Below are positions 58,428 to 64,000 of a DNA stretch of 64,000 nt, piece after piece. The stretch is from Nitrosopumilus sp. Nsub. Its GTDB lineage: Archaea; Thermoproteota; Nitrososphaeria; Nitrososphaerales; Nitrosopumilaceae. Numbering within the stretch: position 1 is the stretch's first letter; each line of letters starts with the position of its first letter. Below the pieces are notes generated by a model. That model made no database searches, was not told the origin of the DNA, and worked only from the letters and a program-made list of their open reading frames with translations. The translations under genes and the position numbers were made by a program. The stretch lies in assembly GCF_001541925.1 (NCBI RefSeq), contig NZ_LQMW01000017.1:124001-188000 (forward strand), in the 5' to 3' direction.

Positions 58428-58501
58428 GGGTTCGTAGCCTAGCCTGGTAGGGCGATGGTCTCCAAAACCATCGATCGTCGGTTCAAATCCGATCGGGCCC
58501 A
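58428..58501 (+). tRNA. tRNA-Trp (CCA)
   Basis: 74-nt cloverleaf. Acceptor GGGTTCG pairs with CGGGCCC, discriminator A58501; D stem GCCT/GGGC; anticodon stem ATGGT/ACCAT with loop CTCCAAA gives CCA; T arm GTCGG-TTCAAAT-CCGAT. No intron, although archaeal tRNA-Trp genes often contain one. CCA tail not encoded. The aconitase gene on the other strand ends 3 nt away. Confidence 0.95.
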
Positions 58502-58504
58502 CTT

Positions 58505-60772
58505 TTATTTCTGATTTCTTAAAACATTCAATGCAGAACCGTGTTTGAACCATTGAATTTGAGATTTATTATATGAGTGATTTAAATGAATTTCTTCTTT
58601 ATTTCCATCACTATGAGTAATAACACATGTGACTTGTTTTTGAGGTTCTAAATTATCTAAATTAATTAAACTAATTTTATCATCTTCAAGAATTTTTTCA
58701 TAATCACTTGGATCATTGAAAGTTAATGCTAAAACTCCTTGTTTTTTCAGATTTGTTTCATGAATTCTTGCTAAACTTTTTGTGATTACTGCTACACAAC
58801 CCAAATAACGAGGAGTCATTGCAGCATGTTCTCTGCTGCTTCCCTCACCATAATTATTGTCTCCAATTATTACCCAATTGAGATTTTGTTGTTTGTATTG
58901 TCTAGCAATTTTTGAAAAAGGTTCAATCTCATTATTTAAAATATTTTTACCATTACCTACTTGATCATTAAAAGCATTAACAGCGCCCAATAACATATTA
59001 TCACTTAGATTATCTAAATGACCTCTTAGGGACAACCATGCACCTGCAGGAGAAATATGATCAGTTGTACATTTTCCTTTTGCTTTAACCAGTATTGGAA
59101 GTTCAACAAAGTCAGTACCATTCCATTTTTCAAAAGGTGCTAAACGTTGAAGACGTTTACTGTTTGGATCAATTATTACATCAACATTTGTGGAATCAGG
59201 AGGAGGAGCAACAAAAATTCCATCAGGTATCTTAAATCCTTCTTCAGGTACTTCAGGTGCAATTGTTGGTGGTTCTAATTTGAACTTTGTTCCATCTGCT
59301 GCAGTAAGATCGTCTGTTAATGGATTAAAAGATAATTTTCCACCCAAAGCTAAAGCAATGATCATTTCAGGACTGCCAATAAAATTTAATGTAGATCTCT
59401 GGCCATCATTTCGTCCAGGGAAATTTCTGTTAAAGGTAGTTACAATAGAATTTTTTTCATTTTCCTCTAATTCTGGTCTATTCCATTGTCCAATACATGG
59501 TCCACATGCATTTGCCAATACTGTTGCACCAATTTCTTTAAGAGAATCCATTTGGCCATCTCTCTCAATTGTACCTCTAATTTGTTCAGAGCCAGGAGTT
59601 ACAAGTAATGGAATTTTGGATTTAATTCCTTTAGATTTTGCTTGTCTAGCTAAACTAGCTGCTCTAGACATATCTTCATACGAAGAATTAGTACAACTTC
59701 CAATTAATGCAACAGAAATTGGATCTACATAATCATTAGATGTTACATCACTTGCAAGTTCAGAAATAGATCTTGCCAAATCCGGTGTATGCGGTCCAAC
59801 AATATGAGGTTCCAAAGTGGACAAATTAATTTCAATTATTTTATCAAAATATTTTTCAGGTTCAGATTCAATTTCAGGATCTGCAACTAAAAGTTCTTTA
59901 TTTTGATTAGCTAATTCTGCAATTTCTTTTCTATTAGTATACTTTAGATAAGTTTCCATTCTTTCATCATAAGGAAATATCGAACAAGTTGCACCAATTT
60001 CTGCACCCATATTTGTTATAGTAGCCTTTCCAGTACAACTAATTGATGAAGTACCTGGACCAAAATATTCTACAATTGCATTTGTTCCACCTGAAACAGT
60101 TAATTCTTCTGCAACTTTTAAAATAATATCTTTAGGTGCAGTCCAACCTGTTAGTTTACCAGTTAATTTTACACCTACTCTTTTTGGATAAAGTAATTCC
60201 CAAGGCATTCCAGCCATAGTTTCTGCTGCATCTAAACCTCCAACACCAATAGCAATCATTCCGAGACCACCTGCATTTGGTGTATGTGAATCAGTTCCAA
60301 TCATCAATCCACCAGGAAATGCATAATTTTCTAAAACTACCTGATGTATGATCCCTGCTCCTGGTTTCCAAAATCCACATCCATATTTTGCACAAGCAGA
60401 TTGTAAAAATTTGAAAACTTCACTATTTTCATCTAATGAAACTTTCATGTCAACATCACCTTGAACTTCAGCACGAATTAGATGATCACAGTGAACAGTT
60501 GTTGGTAAAGCTGTTTCATTTAATTCTGCTTGCATGAATTGAAGCATTACCATTTGTCCAGTAACATCTTGAAGTGCTACTCTATCAGGTTTTAGAAAAA
60601 TGTAATCTTTTCCTCCAGAAAGATTTTTTTCAGAAATTTCATTGAAATGACCAGCTAGAATTTTTTCTGTAAGTGTCAATGGTCGATCCACAACATTTCT
60701 AAATTTTCCAATATTTTCTTGTAATTTTCGATATACATTAGAAACAAGTTCTGGGGTGGTATCAATTTCCAT
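58505..60772 (-). CDS. acn: Aconitate hydratase
   Basis: 4Fe-4S enzyme that isomerizes citrate and isocitrate. The cluster cysteines are in GSCTNSSYEDMSRAA and ACGPCIGQW; the C-terminal swivel domain has IIGDNNYGEGSSREHAAMTP with catalytic SSREH. 755 aa matches the mitochondrial-like group. With the isocitrate dehydrogenase at the other end of the window it serves the TCA pathway. The 3' end lies 3 nt from tRNA-Trp. Confidence 0.94.
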   Translation of the reverse strand: MEIDTTPELVSNVYRKLQENIGKFRNVVDRPLTLTEKILAGHFNEISEKNLSGGKDYIFLKPDRVALQDVTGQMVMLQFMQAELNETALPTTVHCDHLIRAEVQGDVDMKVSLDENSEVFKFLQSACAKYGCGFWKPGAGIIHQVVLENYAFPGGLMIGTDSHTPNAGGLGMIAIGVGGLDAAETMAGMPWELLYPKRVGVKLTGKLTGWTAPKDIILKVAEELTVSGGTNAIVEYFGPGTSSISCTGKATITNMGAEIGATCSIFPYDERMETYLKYTNRKEIAELANQNKELLVADPEIESEPEKYFDKIIEINLSTLEPHIVGPHTPDLARSISELASDVTSNDYVDPISVALIGSCTNSSYEDMSRAASLARQAKSKGIKSKIPLLVTPGSEQIRGTIERDGQMDSLKEIGATVLANACGPCIGQWNRPELEENEKNSIVTTFNRNFPGRNDGQRSTLNFIGSPEMIIALALGGKLSFNPLTDDLTAADGTKFKLEPPTIAPEVPEEGFKIPDGIFVAPPPDSTNVDVIIDPNSKRLQRLAPFEKWNGTDFVELPILVKAKGKCTTDHISPAGAWLSLRGHLDNLSDNMLLGAVNAFNDQVGNGKNILNNEIEPFSKIARQYKQQNLNWVIIGDNNYGEGSSREHAAMTPRYLGCVAVITKSLARIHETNLKKQGVLALTFNDPSDYEKILEDDKISLINLDNLEPQKQVTCVITHSDGNKEEIHLNHSYNKSQIQWFKHGSALNVLRNQK

Positions 60773-60926
60773 GAAATACTGAAAATCTTCCCCGAATTTA
60801 ATATTTACAATTTAAAAATTAAAAAAATATCAAAATATGCATATTAATTCTCAACAATTATAAGCCAAAACCAGCTTAAAAAGTCGTTGTCAACTAATTC
60901 AAAATATTCTGAGAGGATGTCATAAT

Positions 60927-61559
60927 TTGGTAAATAAAGGATTTCCAAAATTTGGCATGTCACAAGCAGGTTCATTTGTTGCTGCATTAAAAAATTATAA
61001 TTTACCAGATTTTATTTTAGTATTAATTGCAAAAGAATGTAAATCAGAATTACTTGAACGAGGCAGAATTGATGATAGATTACAAAGTATGAATGATGAT
61101 GCATTACATCTATTACACAAAATTTTTGTGGATTGTGAAGAAGATGATGCAGGGAAATTTGCACAATACAGATTTTTTGCGTATGTATCAAGCATGTATC
61201 ACAAATGTGAAGTGCTAGTTAATGAAACAATTCCAGGCAAATCTGGAAAAAATCACAAAATTCTTGTTGCTGTGAAAAATAATGGAATGTATATTTCAGT
61301 AGCACAAAATAAAGCCAAAGGAAATCCTGTAAATAAAAAAGAGACAAATAGATTTTACGATATGGTAGATGATATTAAAAAAGGAGACCATGGAACAATG
61401 TTAACTGATGCAGTTTATGGATCATCAGTTGGTTTTAGAAAAGATGCTTTAGAAGAGCTCAAAGAATTAAGTAAATCCAGAGACAATGATCCTGAAAATA
61501 AATTAGATTTTAAAACGGCAAATTTTGAAAATAACATTTACTCAGTAACAAAATGTTAG
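60927..61559 (+). CDS. Hypothetical protein, 210 aa
   Basis: Soluble mixed alpha/beta protein (DFILVLIAKECKSELLERGR, KNNGMYISVAQNKAKGNPVN). No family recognised. The TTG at 60927 is preceded by GAGAGG (60911-60916) and by a TATA-like CTTAAAAAG at about 60874-60882, so the mRNA has a short leader; the ATG at 60957 is an alternative. Two cysteine positions are scattered. Confidence 0.6.
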   Translation: MVNKGFPKFGMSQAGSFVAALKNYNLPDFILVLIAKECKSELLERGRIDDRLQSMNDDALHLLHKIFVDCEEDDAGKFAQYRFFAYVSSMYHKCEVLVNETIPGKSGKNHKILVAVKNNGMYISVAQNKAKGNPVNKKETNRFYDMVDDIKKGDHGTMLTDAVYGSSVGFRKDALEELKELSKSRDNDPENKLDFKTANFENNIYSVTKC

Positions 61560-61572
61560 AATTTCAAAAAAA

Positions 61573-62139
61573 TTAATTTTTGAATTTGCTAATATCCATT
61601 GTTAAGAACATCGGTTTTCCTTCGGTACTTTCAAAATCTTCTCCATATTGCTGAAATTCTAATTGATCAAAGAAATGCTTTGTCCAAACATCATGAACGT
61701 CATGAATGTATTTTTTATGTCCTTTGATTCTTAACATCTCATGAACTATTTCATGTGAAATAGTTGTACAATTTTTTTCTGCCAAAAATAAGTCGTCAGG
61801 AGATTCTTTTGGTTTTTGCCAAAAAATCATTCCAAAATTTTCTGCATGATAACCTTCGCAAGTGCAATCAGTCCATAGAGGTTTAAAATGAGTTAAGTAG
61901 AAATGATATGTGTCTTTTCCACGTTGTTCATGATCACGAACAAGTGTATGTGTATCTAGTTTTTGTAATATACTTCTAGGTTTTGTAATTAATTCATCAC
62001 ATTGAATTTCATAATCAATTCCAAAATTTTCATTAATCCATTTTTTATAAAATTGTGCCATTTTTTTGATATATTCAAATTCAGATTTACGTTTATCAAG
62101 TTCCTCTTCTTTAATTACAAAAATAAAATGTAGAAGCAT
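61573..62139 (-). CDS. Putative zinc metalloprotease (HExxH)
   Basis: 188 aa. The C-terminal half contains SHEIVHEMLRIKGHKKYIHD: HEIVH fits HExxH, with a downstream His/Asp cluster (HDVHD) that could supply a third ligand. The N-terminus is hydrophobic only for the first 9 residues. The family is not identified, so the peptidase call is tentative. Confidence 0.5.
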   Translation of the reverse strand: MLLHFIFVIKEEELDKRKSEFEYIKKMAQFYKKWINENFGIDYEIQCDELITKPRSILQKLDTHTLVRDHEQRGKDTYHFYLTHFKPLWTDCTCEGYHAENFGMIFWQKPKESPDDLFLAEKNCTTISHEIVHEMLRIKGHKKYIHDVHDVWTKHFFDQLEFQQYGEDFESTEGKPMFLTMDISKFKN

Positions 62140-62157
62140 GATTAGAAAAAAAAGGGG

Positions 62158-62397
62158 TTATGTTTGACCTTCAATACCCATCAGAGTAAGAGTAGAACGA
62201 ATCTTTTCAATTTTTCTGATTTTCCAGGTAATTGTTTCTCTCAGTTTTTCAACAGTGTCGGATTCAATCTTGGCCAAAATATCGTATGCACCAAAAGTTC
62301 CATGAACTTCTTTTACACCTTCTAAGCCCTTTAGTTGCCCAATAATAGCTTCCTCAGAACCTAGTTCACAGTTTATTAAAACATAAGCTGTTGCCAT
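62158..62397 (-). CDS. Stand-alone AsnC/Lrp ligand-binding (RAM) domain protein
   Basis: 79 aa. AYVLINCELGSEEAIIGQLK, EVHGTFGAYDILAKIESDTV and STLTLMGI match the C-terminal RAM domain of Lrp/AsnC regulators without the DNA-binding helix-turn-helix. Such proteins form oligomers that may bind amino acids. Ligand unknown. Confidence 0.85.
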   Translation of the reverse strand: MATAYVLINCELGSEEAIIGQLKGLEGVKEVHGTFGAYDILAKIESDTVEKLRETITWKIRKIEKIRSTLTLMGIEGQT

Positions 62398-62439
62398 AAT
62401 ACAATTAGATAATTCTACTATATCAATAAATCTATTACA

Positions 62440-62859
62440 CTAACTTTGTGAAATTTTGATAATTTCATTCCAAATTGGTTTAGGAACAGGCATTACAGAC
62501 AATCTAGAGATTCTAACTAATTCCCAATCTTTGAATTTTTTATTATTTTTTATTTCAGTTAATGTTACTGGTCTTTTCAATGTTTTTTTGTATTTTACAT
62601 CAACTACAATAAAACGTTCAACATCCTCTTTTGGATTAGAGTAAGGTTTTGAAGTAACTTGCATTATTCCTACTGCTTGTCTTTCATCACCAGTATGATA
62701 AAATAAAATTAAATCATTTGGGTTCATTTCCCTCATATGTTTTAATGCTAAATTATTATGAACCCCATCCCAAACCGTAGTCTTTTCTTTTTTTAGTTGT
62801 TCAAAATTATATCCTCTAGGTCCACTGGGTTCCTGTTTTGCCAACCAGTAGTTTACCAT
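62440..62859 (-). CDS. EVE-domain protein
   Basis: 139 aa. WLAKQEPSG, DGVHNNLALKHMREMNPNDL and FYHTGDERQAVGIMQV are EVE hallmarks (PUA-like fold). EVE domains bind modified bases and occur in both restriction and RNA-related contexts. Here it is a single-domain protein without a nuclease neighbour. TATA-like TTAAAC at about 62883-62889 lies 25 nt upstream of the ATG. Confidence 0.88.
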   Translation of the reverse strand: MVNYWLAKQEPSGPRGYNFEQLKKEKTTVWDGVHNNLALKHMREMNPNDLILFYHTGDERQAVGIMQVTSKPYSNPKEDVERFIVVDVKYKKTLKRPVTLTEIKNNKKFKDWELVRISRLSVMPVPKPIWNEIIKISQS

Positions 62860-62904
62860 TATTGTAGTTTGAAAATTACTAACGTTTAATGGTTTTTAGA
62901 AAAT

Positions 62905-63076
62905 TTAGTGTTCCCCGGTTCTGACTCGCAAAAAATCATTGGACATAGCCATACGCCTCATCACGTTCTGAAACCGGGGTTGCCCATAATGTAGCACACC
63001 TGGGTGAATTAGAAATCATTGGTATCGTTACGATCAGCGTCATCCTAATCCGTCTGTGTGCCTGCTCTTGGGCGTT
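62905..63076. ncRNA. Structured GC-rich intergenic element, candidate non-coding RNA
   Basis: The 289-bp spacer between the EVE gene and the small membrane gene holds a clearly GC-richer island without a plausible frame. Two nested helices are visible: CCCCGGTT (62913-62920) with AACCGGGG (62972-62979); and GCCCA (62982-62986) with TGGGC (63069-63073), enclosing GCACAC (62994-62999)/GTGTGC (63056-63061), ATTAG (63008-63012)/CTAAT (63045-63049) and a small ATCG/CGAT hairpin. TTTAGTG sits at both ends. In an AT-rich genome this pattern marks structured RNAs. Strand is unresolved; it does not match SRP RNA, RNase P or 5S motifs that I know. Confidence 0.55.
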
Positions 63077-63148
63077 TAGTGATTAGATGAACCTACTAAA
63101 AACTATTAGAGATTTATTAAATAGAAATTGTAGTTTTGTGAAAGGTTT

Positions 63149-63409
63149 TTGGAAATTAGAAATCAGAGAAAATTTTTAGTGGGATTAATAATTTTGATTT
63201 TAGGTTCGTTTGTAATAGTTTTTGATTATCCTCAAATTGAATATTTTAATTATTTAGAGAATGATAATTACATTACATTAGAAACAGACCAAAAAGAAAT
63301 ATTCCAAAAAATTCTTGTTGAATTTACAATTGGAGTAATTCTTTTTGTAAGTGGGATATCACTAATTATAATATCAATGTTAAAGAGATTTGAGAACAGA
63401 ATCAGATAA
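63149..63409 (+). CDS. Small membrane protein, two transmembrane segments, 86 aa
   Basis: Hydrophobic segments at residues 8-25 and 56-78, a polar loop between (FNYLENDNYITLETDQKEIF). The start is TTG 63149, about 28 nt after a TTTATTAAAT box at 63113-63122. Function unknown. Its end overlaps pheT by 30 nt on the opposite strand. Confidence 0.55.
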   Translation: MEIRNQRKFLVGLIILILGSFVIVFDYPQIEYFNYLENDNYITLETDQKEIFQKILVEFTIGVILFVSGISLIIISMLKRFENRIR

Positions 63410-64000
63410 TGAAATTTCAAATCCAACAACAGGTACACGAATCTTATAATTTTCAATTATAGTAGAATTTATTTCTCCAATAATTCCGATTGTGTTTCCG
63501 TCAAATAATATTTTTGCACAATGTCCATCTTTAAAAGTAGAATTAGAAACTGTTTTTGTTTCAATTTGAATTCCAAAACCAATTTTTAGTAAAGTTTGTA
63601 ACACAGATTTAATTTCAGTGAAATTTGCATCTTTATGAGCACTAATTACAGCAAGATTAATTTTTTCAGAAATAGGTTTATCAAGATTGAAAATATTTCC
63701 AGTTTCAAACATTTTTTGAGGATATGATTCATGAATATTTCTTGAGAGGTTTTCAATTAGTCCAGGAAGAATTGAATCACGTAAAATAGTATGCTCTTGA
63801 CTTTTTGAATCAAGTACAGATAGGATATTTTTAGAATCTCTATTTGTCATATCATATAGTACACGCTTACTACTCAAACTTGAATTTAATGCCTCAAGAA
63901 ATCCTAGTCCAATCATTGTTTGATTAAGAGATTTCAGATGTAGTGATACAGGGTTAGTTTGTCCAATTGTTTGAGATGGAGATACATTAGGCTCAAAATT
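63380..64000 (-). CDS. pheT: Phenylalanyl-tRNA synthetase beta subunit (5' part outside window)
   Basis: The frame is open to the right edge, so the gene begins beyond 64000; the ATG at 63916 is internal. The visible 206 residues are the C-terminal portion of the archaeal/eukaryotic type beta chain, with IGLGFLEALNSSL, TILRDSILPGLIENLSRNIH, FETGNIFN and the closing acidic-fold block IGIIGEINSTIIENYKI. It charges tRNA-Phe with PheS. Its 3' end overlaps the convergent membrane protein gene by 30 nt. Confidence 0.9.
   Translation of the reverse strand, partial: NFEPNVSPSQTIGQTNPVSLHLKSLNQTMIGLGFLEALNSSLSSKRVLYDMTNRDSKNILSVLDSKSQEHTILRDSILPGLIENLSRNIHESYPQKMFETGNIFNLDKPISEKINLAVISAHKDANFTEIKSVLQTLLKIGFGIQIETKTVSNSTFKDGHCAKILFDGNTIGIIGEINSTIIENYKIRVPVVGFEISLSDSVLKSL

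Noticed and set aside
62905-62985. Box C/D sRNA on the minus strand (GTGATGA box C)
   Set aside because: A box C-like GTGATGA is present but there is no properly placed CTGA box D, and the outer stem and second hairpin do not fit a C/D guide.
62885-63110. SRP RNA or RNase P RNA
   Set aside because: Too short, and the conserved SRP helix 8 and RNase P core motifs are not seen.

Overview
The window is an AT-rich, densely packed archaeal chromosome segment with no IS element, integrase, CRISPR array or rRNA. The gene set points to an ammonia-oxidizing thaumarchaeon (Nitrososphaerota), most like a Nitrosopumilus-type marine lineage. Evidence: archaeal/eukaryote-like information-processing genes (RadA, topoisomerase VI A and B, histone, RpoF, eL21, eS30, eS17, uS11, aIF2-beta, Nop5/fibrillarin, PNO1-type KH protein, Rio1 kinase, a TFE-beta-like factor), a membrane-anchored cupredoxin, PdxS/PdxT, a Cgi121 protein, and many starts lying about 25 nt downstream of TATA-like boxes (leaderless mRNAs), often with TTG. 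The genus is inference; no 16S or amo gene is present.

Layout. 1-1.2 kb: 3' end of an isocitrate dehydrogenase and a short spacer with two hairpins. 1.2-3.6 kb: conserved archaeal operon eL21-rpoF-DUF655-dim1-hemK (minus). 3.6-9.8 kb: rlmN, radA with an acidic repeat tail and a palindrome at its promoter, eS30, a large radical SAM protein, pyrK-pyrD. 9.8-15 kb: RNA-modification block (nop5-fibrillarin, RNase HII, trm1, rlmE) plus a TFE-beta-like factor with a perfect 36-bp repeat. 15-20 kb: secreted protein, OLD-type ATPase/nuclease, large surface protein. 20-23 kb: apt-mtnP purine/methylthioadenosine salvage pair and small regulators or membrane proteins. 23-28.5 kb: minus-strand run of translation and topology genes (zinc ribbon, aIF2-beta, DUF424, rio1, KH, top6B, top6A). 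28.7-34.2 kb: membrane proteins, DUF373, cis-prenyltransferase, Nudix, pyrF, purA. 34.2-40.4 kb: YggX-like zinc-ribbon protein, wHTH, tsaC, THUMP protein, a ubiquitin-like/Cgi121 fusion, eS17, TatD, histone, tRNA-Cys, cupredoxin. 40.5-49.8 kb: AIPR-type nuclease, small proteins, tRNA-Thr, glmM-thiL, uS11, PDCD5, RtcB. 49.9-58.5 kb: purB, AsnB synthetase domain, pentapeptide protein, PhhB, a PTPS/QueD fusion, valS, pdxS-pdxT, tRNA-Trp. 58.5-64 kb: aconitase, hypothetical genes, AsnC-domain protein, EVE protein, a GC-rich structured intergenic element, and the 3' end of pheT.

How the genes work together. Isocitrate dehydrogenase and aconitase serve the TCA pathway. PyrD/K/F and PurA/B serve nucleotide synthesis, with Apt-MtnP salvaging adenine. 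TsaC and the Cgi121 fusion are both steps of t6A tRNA modification and sit about 0.5 kb apart, separated by a tRNA-modification THUMP protein. Nop5/fibrillarin, Trm1, RlmE, RlmN and Dim1 are RNA-modification genes. Two proteins resemble anti-phage effectors (OLD-type and AIPR), each as a single gene. Many neighbouring genes overlap by 1-14 nt, and ten convergent pairs overlap at their stop codons.

The best candidates for something new are the beta-grasp (MoaD/Urm1-like)-Cgi121 fusion, the structured GC-rich element near 62.9-63.1 kb, the QueD/PTPS protein with a nuclease-like N-terminal domain, and the zinc-ribbon YggX-like protein. All calls come from reading the sequence; no database search was run.
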